The notes: generated by a model from the letters alone, not told the origin. DNA of 64,000 nucleotides from Pseudomonas violetae (GCF_023072615.1 NZ_JAKNRW010000004.1:367562-431561); one strand, 5' to 3'. Positions 43,400 to 53,280 are shown, numbered from the stretch's first letter. Program-made: numbers and translations.

Positions 43400-44914
43400 A
43401 TGCTTGAACAGTACGTCAAAAAGATCCTCACCTCGCGCGTTTATGACGTTGCCGTAGAAACCCCATTGCAGACTGCCCGTCAGCTCTCCGAGCGGCTGGG
43501 CAACGAGATTTTACTCAAGCGTGAAGACTTGCAGCCGGTGTTCTCGTTCAAGATTCGCGGCGCCTACAACAAGCTGACTCAACTGGGCGACGAAGAACGC
43601 GCCCGCGGCGTGGTCACCGCTTCCGCGGGCAACCATGCCCAAGGCTTGGCCCTGGCCGCCAAGGTCCTGGGCGTGAAAGCCACCATCGTCATGCCCAAGA
43701 CCACGCCCGAGATCAAGGTCGAAGGCGTGCGCTCGCGCGGCGGCAAAGTCGTGTTGCACGGGGATTCGTTCCCGGAAGCCCTGGCCTACTCGCTGAAACT
43801 GGTCGACGAAAAAGGCTACGTCTACATTCACCCCTATGACGATCCTCACACCATTGCCGGGCAGGGCACGGTGGCCATGGAGATTCTGCGCCAGCACCCA
43901 GGACGCCTGGATGCGATTTTCGTTCCGGTCGGCGGCGGCGGCCTGATCGCCGGTATTGCGGCATACGTTAAATACCTGCGGCCTGAAATCAGGATCATCG
44001 GCGTCGAGCCGGACGACTCCAACTGCCTGCAAGCGGCCATGGCCGCCGGTGAGCGCGTGGTTTTGCCGACCGTGGGCATCTTCGCCGATGGCGTCGCGGT
44101 GGCGCAGATCGGCCAATACACCTTTGAGATATGCAAAGACTACGTCGACGAAGTCATCACTGTCAGTACCGACGAAATCTGTGCAGCGATCAAGGACATC
44201 TACGACGATACCCGTTCGATCACCGAACCTGCCGGCGCTCTGGGCGTGGCCGGGATCAAGAAGTACGTCGAATCCCGCGGCGTCACTGGCCATACCTTCG
44301 TGGCCATCGACTCCGGCGCAAACGTCAACTTCGACCGTCTGCGCCACGTTGCAGAGCGAGCCGAGCTAGGCGAGGGTCGCGAGGCCATCATTGCCGTGAC
44401 CATTCCCGAAAAGCCTGGCAGTTTCAAGGCGTTCTGCGAGGCCATCGGCAAGCGCCAGATCACTGAATTCAACTACCGCTACAACACTGGCAGCGAAGCG
44501 CACATCTTTGTCGGGGTACAAACGCATCCGGACACCGATCCGCGGAGCGCGTTGATCGCCAGTCTCGGCGAGCAGGGCTTTCCAGTCCTCGACCTGACCG
44601 ACAACGAGCTGGCCAAGTTGCACATCCGTCACATGGTCGGCGGTCGTGCGGCGCATGTGGTGGATGAAGTGATTCTACGGTTTGAATTTCCGGAACGCCC
44701 CGGCGCGCTGTTCAATTTCCTCAACAAGCTGGGCGGGCGCTGGAACATTTCGATGTTCCACTATCGCAACCACGGCGCTGCGGATGGCCGTGTCGTCGCG
44801 GGGCTGCAGGTACCGCATGACGAACGCCACCTGGTGCCGGCGGCGCTCGAAGAAATCGGCTACCCGTACTGGGACGAAAGCGACAACCCGGCCTACCAGC
44901 TGTTTCTGGGCTGA
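43400..44914 (+). CDS. ilvA: Threonine ammonia-lyase, biosynthetic
   Basis: A 504-residue PLP enzyme converting threonine to 2-oxobutanoate, the entry to isoleucine synthesis. The PLP lysine is Lys51 (FSFKIRGAYNK), followed by ASAGNHAQGLAL and the cofactor phosphate loop VGGGGLIAG. Two ACT-like regulatory domains form the C-terminal part (IPEKPGSFKAFCEAIG and FPERPGALFNFLNKLG), the sites for isoleucine and valine. Full length for the biosynthetic, allosteric form. Confidence 0.96.
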   Translation: MLEQYVKKILTSRVYDVAVETPLQTARQLSERLGNEILLKREDLQPVFSFKIRGAYNKLTQLGDEERARGVVTASAGNHAQGLALAAKVLGVKATIVMPKTTPEIKVEGVRSRGGKVVLHGDSFPEALAYSLKLVDEKGYVYIHPYDDPHTIAGQGTVAMEILRQHPGRLDAIFVPVGGGGLIAGIAAYVKYLRPEIRIIGVEPDDSNCLQAAMAAGERVVLPTVGIFADGVAVAQIGQYTFEICKDYVDEVITVSTDEICAAIKDIYDDTRSITEPAGALGVAGIKKYVESRGVTGHTFVAIDSGANVNFDRLRHVAERAELGEGREAIIAVTIPEKPGSFKAFCEAIGKRQITEFNYRYNTGSEAHIFVGVQTHPDTDPRSALIASLGEQGFPVLDLTDNELAKLHIRHMVGGRAAHVVDEVILRFEFPERPGALFNFLNKLGGRWNISMFHYRNHGAADGRVVAGLQVPHDERHLVPAALEEIGYPYWDESDNPAYQLFLG

Positions 44915-44953
44915 GCGACTACGCTGATGGGCAATTCATAAGGAAATTGAACA

Positions 44954-45379
44954 ATGGAAACGTTAACCGCCCTGAAAATGGCGCACACCGCGGCGACCGC
45001 GATATTGCTGGGTTGTGCGCTGGGCCTGGGAATCTGGGTGTGGCAAGCGCGGCGCGGGGGCGACGCCGCCGCGGGCAGCCGCACCTTGCAGGGGCCACGG
45101 GTGTTTGTCTGGCTGCTGATGGGCCTGGCCCTGCTGAGCATGCCGTTCACCGGCTGGTGGATGGTGCACCTGGTGGGCTGGCCGTTGGGGCAGACCTGGC
45201 TGCTGGCCTCCAGTGTGCTTTATGCCTTGGCGGCGTTGGGGTGGTTCTGGCTTCTGGTGCGGCTGAACAAATTGCGCAAGGCGCCGGGTGGAGTGGGCAG
45301 GTTCACCTTTGCCCTGGCGTTGTTCAGCTTTGTCTGTTTTGTGGCGATTGCCGGGTTGATGGGTGCCAAACCTGTTTAA
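44954..45379 (+). CDS. Small membrane protein (DUF2269-like)
   Basis: A 141-residue protein with four predicted transmembrane helices (about 10-30, 49-68, 76-96, 112-135), beginning METLTALKMAHTAATAILLG. The pattern suggests the DUF2269 group; function unknown. AAGGAAATTGAACA before the ATG gives a ribosome site. It lies 39 bp after ilvA and may share its transcript. Confidence 0.7.
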   Translation: METLTALKMAHTAATAILLGCALGLGIWVWQARRGGDAAAGSRTLQGPRVFVWLLMGLALLSMPFTGWWMVHLVGWPLGQTWLLASSVLYALAALGWFWLLVRLNKLRKAPGGVGRFTFALALFSFVCFVAIAGLMGAKPV

Positions 45380-45401
45380 CGCTTGAAACCGCGTTGCTCC
45401 A

Positions 45402-45494
45402 ATCGCCGGCAAGCCAGCTCCCACAGGTTTTTCGGGCGTTCACATAATCTGTGTTCACTGAACATCCCCGTGGGAGCCGGCTTGCCAGCGATGG
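45402..45494. repeat. REP pair (REPIN) between the DUF2269-like gene and the HAD phosphatase gene
   Basis: ATCGCCGGCAAGCCAGCTCC and the inverted GGGAGCCGGCTTGCCAGCGA flank about 45 bases. The genes on either side converge here. Confidence 0.9.
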
Positions 45495-45499
45495 CGTCA

Positions 45500-46156
45500 T
45501 CAGTCGCGCAAAGTGATCACCGGCCAGCCGCGCCTCTCGGCTTCAGCCCGCAAATTCGGGTCCGGATCAACCGCCACCGGATTTGCCACCTGCTCCAGAA
45601 GCGGCAAATCATTCATCGAGTCGCTATAGAAATAGCTGTCCTCCAACGAGTGCCCAGTCTCTTCCAGCCAGCGATTCAAGCGTGTGACCTTGCCTTCACG
45701 GAAGCACGGCACGTCGGTGCTACGCCCGGTGTAACGGCCGTCGACCATTTCGCACTCGGTAGCAATCAGGGTCTCAACCCCCAGGCGCTCGGCGATCGGT
45801 CCTGTCACGAAGCGGTTGGTCGCGGTGATGATCACCAGCTTGTCACCCGCTTCACGGTGGTTGGCCAGCAGTTCAATAGCCTTGGGCAGCACGATCGGCT
45901 CGATGCAGTCGCGCATGTAGTCCAGGTGCCATTGCGCCAGCGTGGTCATTTCGGTGCGGCCCAGGACTTCCAGGCAAAAGTTCAGGTAAGCGGCGTTATC
46001 CAGCTTGCCGATCAGGTAATCCTGATAGAACTCGTCGTTGCGTGTCTTGTAGGCGACGGGGTCGAGGAAGCCGCGCTCACATAGGTAATCGCCCCAGGCA
46101 TGGTCGCTGTCGCCGCCCAGAAGCGTGTTGTCCAAGTCGAATAAAGCCAGCCGCAT
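45500..46156 (-). CDS. HAD superfamily phosphatase (HAD-IB type; possible histidinol-phosphatase)
   Basis: A 218-residue HAD hydrolase with motif [12 protein letters not shown] (nucleophile Asp7, acid Asp9), motif II VIITAT, Lys in GKVTRL, and motif [13 protein letters not shown]. The layout is like SerB (HAD subfamily IB). The gene sits next to rppH-ptsP as in P. aeruginosa PA0335, for which I recall a report of histidinol-phosphate phosphatase activity; I cannot confirm that here. Phosphomonoesterase function is sure. Confidence 0.88.
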   Translation of the reverse strand: MRLALFDLDNTLLGGDSDHAWGDYLCERGFLDPVAYKTRNDEFYQDYLIGKLDNAAYLNFCLEVLGRTEMTTLAQWHLDYMRDCIEPIVLPKAIELLANHREAGDKLVIITATNRFVTGPIAERLGVETLIATECEMVDGRYTGRSTDVPCFREGKVTRLNRWLEETGHSLEDSYFYSDSMNDLPLLEQVANPVAVDPDPNLRAEAERRGWPVITLRD

Positions 46157-46299
46157 TGCAGTTACTCGCTGAAAAGTCTGTAGAAAGGCGTCCAGAATAC
46201 GGACTTTTCACAAGAGTGCACATAAGGTAGGCCGGCTCGTTGCTGCCTTCACAACCTTTGTGGAACAATGCGACGACATGCGTTTGCGAGGTTGTTGCC

Positions 46300-46779
46300 G
46301 TGATCGACCCCGATGGTTTCCGCCCCAATGTCGGGATTATTCTCACGAATGATGCCGGACAGGTGCTATGGGCTCGCCGTATCAATCAAGATGCCTGGCA
46401 GTTTCCCCAGGGTGGAATCAATCCGCAGGAGACGCCCGAAGACGCCTTGTACCGCGAGTTGAACGAGGAAGTGGGCCTGGAACGCGAAGATGTTGAAATT
46501 CTCGCCTGTACCCGGGGCTGGTTGCGCTATCGTTTGCCGCAACGTCTGGTCAGAACCCACAGCCAACCGCTGTGTATCGGCCAGAAGCAGAAATGGTTTC
46601 TCCTGCGCCTGATCTCCAACGAGCAGCGGGTGCGGATGGATTTAACCGGTAAACCGGAGTTCGATGGCTGGCGCTGGGTCAGTTATTGGTATCCGTTGGG
46701 CCAGGTGGTGACATTCAAGCGCGAGGTGTATCGACGCGCTCTCAAAGAGCTTGCCCCGCGCCTTTTAACGCGCGACTGA
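46300..46779 (+). CDS. rppH: RNA pyrophosphohydrolase
   Basis: A 159-residue Nudix enzyme that removes pyrophosphate from the 5' end of mRNAs and so triggers decay. The Nudix box [20 protein letters not shown] begins at residue 38 and continues VGL to residue 60. The start is a GTG at 46300 ([15 protein letters not shown]), which matches the family; an upstream in-frame start at 46240 would add 20 unlikely residues. It is followed by ptsP after 22 bp, an arrangement conserved in gamma-proteobacteria. Confidence 0.95.
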   Translation: MIDPDGFRPNVGIILTNDAGQVLWARRINQDAWQFPQGGINPQETPEDALYRELNEEVGLEREDVEILACTRGWLRYRLPQRLVRTHSQPLCIGQKQKWFLLRLISNEQRVRMDLTGKPEFDGWRWVSYWYPLGQVVTFKREVYRRALKELAPRLLTRD

Positions 46780-46801
46780 CGACGGAGTTCGACCCCGAGC
46801 C

Positions 46802-49081
46802 ATGCTCAATACGCTGCGCAAGATCGTCCAGGAAGTTAACTCCGCCAAGGATCTCAAGGCGGCGTTGGGGATTATTGTGTTGCGCGTCAAAGAGGCCATG
46901 GGCAGCCAGGTCTGCTCGGTCTACTTGCTGGACCCCGAGACCAATCGCTTCGTCCTGATGGCCACCGAGGGCCTCAACAAGCGCTCGATCGGCAAGGTCA
47001 GCATGGCGCCGAACGAAGGTCTGGTGGGCCTGGTCGGTACGCGTGAAGAACCCCTGAACCTCGAAAACGCGGCAGATCACCCGCGCTACCGTTACTTCGC
47101 CGAGACCGGGGAAGAACGCTACGCCTCCTTCCTCGGTGCGCCGATCATTCACCACCGCCGAGTCGTCGGCGTGCTGGTGATTCAACAGAAAGAACGCCGC
47201 CAGTTCGATGAAGGTGAAGAAGCCTTCCTCGTGACCATGAGCGCGCAGCTCGCCGGGGTGATCGCCCACGCCGAGGCCACCGGCTCGATCCGCGGTCTGG
47301 GGCGTCAGGGCAAGGGGATTCAGGAGGCAAAGTTCGTCGGTGTACCTGGTTCGCCGGGTGCTGCGGTCGGTACGGCGGTGGTCATGCTTCCGCCGGCGGA
47401 TCTCGATGTGGTGCCGGACAAGACCATCACCGACATCAATGCCGAACTCGGTCTATTCAAGACCGCCATCGAAGGCGTGCGTGCCGACATGCGTGCCCTC
47501 TCGGCCAAGCTCGCGACCCAGCTGCGCCCGGAAGAGCGCGCTTTGTTCGACGTGTATCTGATGATGCTCGACGATGCTGCGCTAGGCAGCGAAGTCACCA
47601 CCGTGATAAAGACCGGGCAGTGGGCCCAGGGCGCGTTGCGTCAGGTAGTGACCGATCACGTCAATCGTTTCGAACTGATGGACGACGCCTATCTGCGTGA
47701 GCGCGCGTCGGACGTCAAGGACCTCGGTCGACGCCTGCTCGCCTACTTGCAGGAGGAGCGCCAGCAAAACCTGGTCTACCCGGAAAAAACCATCCTGGTC
47801 AGCGAAGAACTGACGCCGGCGATGCTCGGCGAGGTGCCGGAAGGCACGCTGGTCGGTCTGGTCTCTGTACTCGGTTCGGGTAACTCCCACGTCGCGATCC
47901 TGGCCCGGGCCATGGGCATTCCGACGGTGATGGGCCTGGTCGACCTGCCTTACGCCAAGGTCGATGGCATCGACCTGATCGTCGACGGCACCCGCGGCGA
48001 GGTCTACACCAACCCCGGCGACGTGCTGCGCAAGCAATTCGCCGAGGTGGTGGAAGAAGAGAAACAACTGGCCTTGGGCCTCGACACCCTGCGCGACCTG
48101 CCCTGCGTAACACTCGATGGCCACCGCATGCCGCTGTGGGTCAACACCGGCCTGCTGGCGGACGTGGCGCGCGCGCAGAAGCGCGGTGCCGAAGGCGTTG
48201 GTCTGTACCGCACTGAAGTGCCGTTCATGATTAACCAGCGCTTCCCGAGCGAGAAGGAACAACTGGCGATCTACCGCGAGCAGCTCGCCGCCTTCCATCC
48301 GCAACCGGTCACCATGCGTAGCCTGGATATCGGCGGTGACAAGTCGCTGTCGTACTTCCCGATCAAGGAAGACAACCCGTTCCTCGGCTGGCGTGGCATT
48401 CGCGTTACCCTCGACCACCCGGAAATATTTCTGGTGCAGACCCGCGCGATGCTCAAAGCCAGCGAAGGCCTGAACAACCTGCGCATCTTGTTGCCGATGA
48501 TCTCCGGCACTCACGAGCTCGAAGAAGCCCTGCACCTGATCCACCGCGCCTGGGGCGAAGTGCGCGACGAAGGCACCGACGTGCCGATGCCGCCGATTGG
48601 CGTGATGATCGAGATTCCGGCCGCGGTGTACCAGACCCGGGAACTGGCACGGCAAGTCGATTTCCTTTCGGTCGGATCAAACGACCTGACCCAATACCTG
48701 CTGGCGGTGGATCGCAACAATCCACGGGTCGCCGACCTCTACGATTACCTGCACCCGGCAGTGCTTCAGGCGCTGCAGAACGTAGTGCGTGATGCCCATG
48801 CCGAAGGAAAACCGGTGAGTATCTGCGGCGAGATGGCCGGTGATCCGGCAGCGGCGGTGCTGTTGATGGCGATGGGTTTCGACAGCCTGTCGATGAACGC
48901 CACCAACCTGCCGAAGGTGAAATGGATGCTGCGCCAGATCAATCTAAGCAAGGCCAAGGAGTTGCTGGCGGAGCTGATGACGATCGACAACCCGCAAGTT
49001 ATCCACAGTTCGCTGCAGTTGGCGCTGAAGAACCTTGGGTTGGCGCGGATCAACAATCCGGCGACTGCCAAGGTTCTCTAA
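46802..49081 (+). CDS. ptsP: Phosphoenolpyruvate-protein phosphotransferase PtsP (EI-Ntr)
   Basis: A 759-residue enzyme I of the nitrogen PTS. It has an N-terminal GAF domain (about 1-160), then the PTS EI N-domain, the phospho-histidine His363 in GSGNSHVAILARAMGIPTVM and the PEP-binding barrel (GLYRTEVPFM, ISGTHELEEALHLI, VGSNDLTQYLLAVDRNN, ICGEMAGDP). It takes phosphate from PEP and passes it to NPr and then EIIA-Ntr, linking nitrogen and carbon state to regulation. AAGTTAACTCCGCC... follows the start MLNTLRKIVQEVN. Co-transcribed with rppH. Confidence 0.96.
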   Translation: MLNTLRKIVQEVNSAKDLKAALGIIVLRVKEAMGSQVCSVYLLDPETNRFVLMATEGLNKRSIGKVSMAPNEGLVGLVGTREEPLNLENAADHPRYRYFAETGEERYASFLGAPIIHHRRVVGVLVIQQKERRQFDEGEEAFLVTMSAQLAGVIAHAEATGSIRGLGRQGKGIQEAKFVGVPGSPGAAVGTAVVMLPPADLDVVPDKTITDINAELGLFKTAIEGVRADMRALSAKLATQLRPEERALFDVYLMMLDDAALGSEVTTVIKTGQWAQGALRQVVTDHVNRFELMDDAYLRERASDVKDLGRRLLAYLQEERQQNLVYPEKTILVSEELTPAMLGEVPEGTLVGLVSVLGSGNSHVAILARAMGIPTVMGLVDLPYAKVDGIDLIVDGTRGEVYTNPGDVLRKQFAEVVEEEKQLALGLDTLRDLPCVTLDGHRMPLWVNTGLLADVARAQKRGAEGVGLYRTEVPFMINQRFPSEKEQLAIYREQLAAFHPQPVTMRSLDIGGDKSLSYFPIKEDNPFLGWRGIRVTLDHPEIFLVQTRAMLKASEGLNNLRILLPMISGTHELEEALHLIHRAWGEVRDEGTDVPMPPIGVMIEIPAAVYQTRELARQVDFLSVGSNDLTQYLLAVDRNNPRVADLYDYLHPAVLQALQNVVRDAHAEGKPVSICGEMAGDPAAAVLLMAMGFDSLSMNATNLPKVKWMLRQINLSKAKELLAELMTIDNPQVIHSSLQLALKNLGLARINNPATAKVL

Positions 49082-49090
49082 ACGGCTGAT

Positions 49091-49122
49091 GGCCCTATCG
49101 CGAGCCTGCTCGCGATAGGGCC
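49091..49122. terminator. Perfect palindrome between convergent ptsP and NRDE genes
   Basis: A 15-bp stem GGCCCTATCGCGAGC/GCTCGCGATAGGGCC with a two-base loop (CT). The centre GCGAGCCTGCTCGC is REP-like. No T run; it may still block transcripts from either side. Confidence 0.7.
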
Positions 49123-49140
49123 CGTCCTGACAACAAACAG

Positions 49141-49887
49141 CTAAACCCTGATCTCAACTTCCCCCAAATGCCCGCCATACGGCCCAAAGCTCCGTTCGAC
49201 CATGTGCCGCGTGCCGTCCGCTTGTACGATCAGCGCCGTACTCGCCCGCGTCCCGTAAGTCGGGCTGGCGATGAACACACTCGACAGCAACGTCTCGGTC
49301 GCCAACCCTACTCCGGTATCTGGCAGCTCGGCGAAGTCCGCTGTCTGCGGGTCGTTCAGCAGCGCGAGCAGTGCCTCAGGCTGCGGATCCTCCAGCGCTT
49401 TCTCCAGCGCTGACCGGGCCTTGAGCAGCTTGGGCCAGGGCGTGTCGAGTCCGGCGTTGGATAGCCCATAGACGCCCGGCTGCAGCATCACCGCCTCGGA
49501 CTCCCCGGCATTGAAGTGCCACAGCTCATGACTGTTGCCCAGCAACAGGTTAAAGCCGGCATATTCAACCGAACGTCCGACAACGTCGGCCAAATAATCA
49601 TCAATTGGCATGTCGCCACCGAGGAATCGCGCGACCAGTTCGCCACGGGATTTACGCGCTGGCGGCTGATGCGGGTCGCGAATATTGGTCAGTGCGGCGA
49701 AGCGGCCATTGGCGCCGATACCAAGCCAGGTGCCGCCCGCTTCCAGGTCGCGGCCGGCGTACACCTGTGGCGCATGCGACCACTGCGCAAGGGGCTGGCT
49801 GGGACGTGCGTAGAACTCGTCGCGGTTGGCCGCCACGATCAGCGGCTGGGCGTGACCCGGCCGCCAGGCAAAGACAATGAGGCACAT
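49141..49887 (-). CDS. NRDE family protein (TANGO2-like)
   Basis: A 248-residue protein starting MCLIVFAWRPGHAQPLIVAANRDEFY with the NRDE motif and a conserved Cys2, which resembles an Ntn-hydrolase N-terminal nucleophile after Met removal. Related eukaryotic TANGO2 proteins affect lipid and haem handling; no bacterial function is proven. The start at 49887 exposes Cys2 and is preferred to an upstream start in the open frame. Confidence 0.88.
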   Translation of the reverse strand: MCLIVFAWRPGHAQPLIVAANRDEFYARPSQPLAQWSHAPQVYAGRDLEAGGTWLGIGANGRFAALTNIRDPHQPPARKSRGELVARFLGGDMPIDDYLADVVGRSVEYAGFNLLLGNSHELWHFNAGESEAVMLQPGVYGLSNAGLDTPWPKLLKARSALEKALEDPQPEALLALLNDPQTADFAELPDTGVGLATETLLSSVFIASPTYGTRASTALIVQADGTRHMVERSFGPYGGHLGEVEIRV

Positions 49888-50020
49888 AAGGTGATCCTGT
49901 GCGTTTTTTCCCCACTCTACGCAGTCATCGTCCGTCGATCCATCGCCTTGCACAGTGGAGCCATTGCCCCCGCATCCGTTACCATGCCGCTCCTGATTTC
50001 ACGATGCTAGGGATATGGCT

Positions 50021-50803
50021 ATGGAAATTCTGATCTATCTGGCGCTGGGTGCCTGTGCGGGCGTGCTGGCCGGGCTATTCGGGGTGGGCGGAGGCATTAT
50101 CATTGTCCCGGTACTGGTGTTCAGTTTCACCTTGCAGGGTTTCGACGCGTCGATCCTGACGCACCTGGCGGTTGGCACTTCCCTGGCGACGATCATCTTC
50201 ACCTCGGTCAATGCGGTTCGCGAGCATCACCGCCGCGGTGCCGTGCGTTGGCCGATCTTCGCGTGGATGACTGTGGGCATCCTGATGGGCGCAGGTTTCG
50301 GTGCGCTGACGGCCGAAGCGATCTCCGGGCCGAACCTGCAGAAGATAATCGGCGTATTTGCTCTGGTCATCGCTGTGCAACTGGCCCTGGACTTCAAGCC
50401 CAAGGCAAGCCGAACGGTGCCCGGCAAAGTCGGCCTGACCCTGGCCGGCAGTGTGATTGGCTGGGCCTCGGCGATTTTCGGGATTGGCGGTGGTTCGCTG
50501 ACCGTGCCGTTCCTGACCTGGCGCAGCGTGCCAATGCAGCAGGCGGTGGCTACTTCGTCGGCGTGCGGCCTGCCGATTGCGCTGGCCAGTGCATTAAGTT
50601 TCATGATTCTGGGCTGGCACGATCCGTTGTTGCCGGCCCATAGTCTCGGTTTCATTTATTTGCCGGCGCTTCTGGGCATTGCCCTGACCAGCATGTTCTT
50701 CGCCCGGGTGGGCGCGCGACTGGCCCACCGGCTGTCGCCGAAGTTGCTGAAAAGACTGTTTGCCGCTTTGCTGTTCTGCGTTGGGCTGAGCTTTCTGCTT
50801 TGA
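50021..50803 (+). CDS. TauE/SafE family membrane protein (sulfite/organic anion exporter type)
   Basis: A 260-residue protein with about 8 hydrophobic helices and the family motifs GLFGVGGGIIIVPVLV (residues about 18-33) and SAIFGIGGGSLTVPFL. TauE/SafE proteins are permeases for sulfoacetate, sulfite or other anions. The ATG at 50021 has TAGGGA at a good distance; one codon pair upstream (50015) is an alternative. No sulfur gene is adjacent, so its substrate is open. Confidence 0.87.
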   Translation: MEILIYLALGACAGVLAGLFGVGGGIIIVPVLVFSFTLQGFDASILTHLAVGTSLATIIFTSVNAVREHHRRGAVRWPIFAWMTVGILMGAGFGALTAEAISGPNLQKIIGVFALVIAVQLALDFKPKASRTVPGKVGLTLAGSVIGWASAIFGIGGGSLTVPFLTWRSVPMQQAVATSSACGLPIALASALSFMILGWHDPLLPAHSLGFIYLPALLGIALTSMFFARVGARLAHRLSPKLLKRLFAALLFCVGLSFLL

Positions 50804-50887
50804 CGGGTTTCGCAATGCTGGCTTAATCCTGGCGTGACAGCGTCGCCCGGGCATTTTTCAAAGTTTCAACTCTAACGAGGAGTCGCA

Positions 50888-51694
50888 ATGCTGCCTTACC
50901 CGCAGATCGACCCGGTGGCCCTGGCCATCGGTCCGCTGAAAATCCACTGGTACGGCCTGATGTACCTGATCGGCATCGGCGGCGCATGGTGGCTGGCGTC
51001 CCGCCGGCTGAACCGTTTCGACCCGACCTGGACCAAGGAGAAGCTCTCCGACATGGTGTTCTGGATGTCGATGGGCGTGATCGTCGGCGGCCGCCTGGGC
51101 TATGTGCTGTTCTACGATCTGAATGCTTATCTGGCCAACCCGACGCTGATTTTTGAAGTGTGGAAGGGCGGCATGTCGTTCCACGGCGGGTTTATCGGCG
51201 TGATGCTGGCGGCGTTGTGGTTTGGTAAGAAGAACAACAAGTCGTTCTTCCAGTTGATGGACTTCGTTGCACCGATGGTGCCTATCGGCCTGGGTGCCGG
51301 ACGTATCGGCAACTTCATCAACGCCGAGTTGTGGGGCAAGGCCACTGACGTGCCATGGGCGATGGTGTTCCCGACCGATCCGGCACAGTTGGCGCGTCAT
51401 CCGTCGCAGCTTTACCAGTTCGCACTGGAAGGCGTGGCACTGTTTGCGATCCTTTGGCTTTTTTCCCGCAAGCCGCGGCCGACCATGGCGGTGTCCGGGA
51501 TGTTTGCACTGTTCTACGGCATCTTCCGCTTCATCGTCGAATTCGTCCGCGTACCGGACGCGCAACTGGGCTATCTGGCCTGGAACTGGCTGACAATGGG
51601 CCAGTTGCTGTGCGTACCGATGATCGTCGGCGGGTTGTTCCTGATCTGGCTGGCGTATCACCGCGCCCCGGCCACTCCGGCAGCGGCAGTATAA
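50888..51694 (+). CDS. lgt: Prolipoprotein diacylglyceryl transferase
   Basis: A 268-residue inner-membrane enzyme with about seven helices. It moves a diacylglyceryl group from phosphatidylglycerol onto the lipobox cysteine of prolipoproteins. The signature GRIGNFIN begins at residue 138 and the essential histidine is His99 in MSFHGG. AACGAGGAGTCGCA precedes the ATG. It is followed by thyA after 47 bp, a conserved pairing. Confidence 0.96.
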   Translation: MLPYPQIDPVALAIGPLKIHWYGLMYLIGIGGAWWLASRRLNRFDPTWTKEKLSDMVFWMSMGVIVGGRLGYVLFYDLNAYLANPTLIFEVWKGGMSFHGGFIGVMLAALWFGKKNNKSFFQLMDFVAPMVPIGLGAGRIGNFINAELWGKATDVPWAMVFPTDPAQLARHPSQLYQFALEGVALFAILWLFSRKPRPTMAVSGMFALFYGIFRFIVEFVRVPDAQLGYLAWNWLTMGQLLCVPMIVGGLFLIWLAYHRAPATPAAAV

Positions 51695-51741
51695 ATTCGA
51701 ATTCGGGACTTAGGTCCCGGGTTCAAGGACACAGGTAACTC

Positions 51742-52713
51742 ATGAAGCAATATCTCGAACTGGTCGCCCACGTCATCAAGAACGGCACCAAACAAGCCAA
51801 CCGCACCGGCGTGAACACCATCAGCTTTCCGGGCGCCATGCTGCGTTATGACCTGAAAGAAGGTTTCCCGGCGATCACCACGCGCAAGATGGCCTTCAAA
51901 TCAGCCATCGGCGAGATGTGTGGTTTCCTGCGGGGCGTGAACAACGCCGCCGAATTCCGCGAACTGGGCTGCAAGGTCTGGGATCAGAACGCCAACGAAA
52001 ACGCGCAATGGCTGGCCAATCCGTTCCGTCAGGGTGAAGACGACCTTGGCGAAATCTACGGCGTGCAATGGCGCAAATGGCCGGCGTACAAGCAGATCCC
52101 GGTCAGCAACCAAGCCGCCATCGAACAGACCCTGAGCCAAGGCTACCGCCAGATCGCCGAAGGTGAAGAAGACGGCCAGGCTTATGTGGTGCTGTACAAG
52201 GCGATTGACCAGATCCGCCAGTGCGTTGACACCATCATCAAGGACCCGGGCAGCCGCCGTATCCTGTTCCACGGCTGGAACGTGGCGCAGCTCGACGAAA
52301 TGGCCTTGCCGCCGTGCCATCTGCTGTACCAGTTCCACCCGAATGTCGAGACCAAGGAAATCTCCCTGACGCTCTACATCCGCTCCAACGACCTGGGCCT
52401 GGGCACGCCGTTCAACCTCACCGAAGGCGCCGCGTTGCTGAGCCTGATCGGCCGACTGACCGGCTACACACCGCGCTGGTTCACCTATTTCATCGGTGAT
52501 GCCCACGTTTACGAAAACCATTTGGACATGCTGAACGAACAACTCAAGCGCGAGCCGTTCCCGATGCCGAAGCTTGTGATCAGCGACCGAGTGCCGGCGT
52601 TTGCCAAGACCGGTGTTTATCAGCCGGAGTGGCTGGAGAAGATCGAGCCCGGCGATTTCTCGCTGGAAGGCTATCAGCACCACGCGCCGATGACCGCGCC
52701 GATGGCGGTCTGA
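51742..52713 (+). CDS. thyA: Thymidylate synthase
   Basis: A 323-residue enzyme. It methylates dUMP to dTMP with methylenetetrahydrofolate. The catalytic cysteine is Cys192 in [15 protein letters not shown], with [13 protein letters not shown] further on. It is longer than the 264-residue E. coli form, with an insert around residues 95-150, as is usual for pseudomonads. It shares an operon with lgt. Confidence 0.96.
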   Translation: MKQYLELVAHVIKNGTKQANRTGVNTISFPGAMLRYDLKEGFPAITTRKMAFKSAIGEMCGFLRGVNNAAEFRELGCKVWDQNANENAQWLANPFRQGEDDLGEIYGVQWRKWPAYKQIPVSNQAAIEQTLSQGYRQIAEGEEDGQAYVVLYKAIDQIRQCVDTIIKDPGSRRILFHGWNVAQLDEMALPPCHLLYQFHPNVETKEISLTLYIRSNDLGLGTPFNLTEGAALLSLIGRLTGYTPRWFTYFIGDAHVYENHLDMLNEQLKREPFPMPKLVISDRVPAFAKTGVYQPEWLEKIEPGDFSLEGYQHHAPMTAPMAV

Positions 52714-52730
52714 AGATTTACCACTGAATC

Positions 52731-52758
52731 TGTGGGAGCGGGCTTGCCCGCTCCCACA
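52731..52758. repeat. Head-to-head REP palindrome between thyA and cadR
   Basis: TGTGGGAGCGGGC and GCCCGCTCCCACA pair perfectly with only TT between them. It is a REP doublet with no spacer, at the end of two convergent genes. Confidence 0.9.
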
Positions 52759-52776
52759 GGGGGTTGTGCGGTGGTT

Positions 52777-53226
52777 TCAGTGGCCGTGACTACGGCCCAC
52801 ATGCGAAGGCTCCGCCTCCGTCGCCACTACCCCGCCACTCACCTCCAGCCGCTGCAAAATTCCGCACTGATCACTACCCGGTCCCTCGCCACAACGTTGG
52901 CGCAGGTCGAGCAGCTGTGCCTGCAATGCCAGTAACCCATCGATCCGGGCCTTGACGTGATGAATGTGCTCATCCACCAGCGCATTCACGCTTTCACACT
53001 GATCCTGCGGGCTGTCGCGCAATGCCAGCAGGCTGCGGATTTCCTCCAGGGTCATGTCGAGGGTGCGGCAGTTGCGGATAAAGGTCAGGCGTTCGGCATG
53101 GGCCTGGGTGTACACGCGGTAGTTGCCATCACTGCGCGCCGGCTCTGGCAGCAGGTTCTCACGCTCGTAATAACGAATGGTCTCCACGGCGCAGTCGGTC
53201 AGTTTGGCCAGTTCTCCGATTTTCAT
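52777..53226 (-). CDS. cadR: MerR family cadmium/lead-responsive regulator
   Basis: A 149-residue MerR-type regulator. The N-terminal winged HTH (MKIGELAKLTDCAVETIRYY) is followed by a dimer helix and metal-binding cysteines Cys77 (DQCESV), Cys112 and Cys121 (RCGEGPGSDQC). The C-terminus is His-rich (HVGRSHGH), like P. putida CadR. It binds Cd(II), Pb(II) or Zn(II) and twists the cadA promoter into an active form. The start MKIGELAKL at 53226 is the family start; the longer open frame overlaps cadA. It is divergent from cadA with a dyad operator between them. Confidence 0.93.
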   Translation of the reverse strand: MKIGELAKLTDCAVETIRYYERENLLPEPARSDGNYRVYTQAHAERLTFIRNCRTLDMTLEEIRSLLALRDSPQDQCESVNALVDEHIHHVKARIDGLLALQAQLLDLRQRCGEGPGSDQCGILQRLEVSGGVVATEAEPSHVGRSHGH

Positions 53227-53249
53227 GGCAGCAATCTCCAAATAGGTGC

Positions 53250-53280
53250 TTGACCCTATAGTGGCTACAGGGTCTTTACT
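53250..53280 (+). promoter_or_regulatory. CadR-type promoter and operator for cadA
   Basis: A -35 box TTGACC at 53250-53255 and a -10 box TTTACT at 53275-53280 are separated by 19 bp, the overlong spacing typical of MerR-controlled promoters. Between and overlapping them is the dyad ACCCTATAG-TGG-CTACAGGGT (53253-53273). Confidence 0.85.

Noticed and set aside
47582..48655. 357-codon minus-strand open frame opposite ptsP
   Set aside because: Antisense to conserved PtsP motifs; composition typical of a shadow frame.
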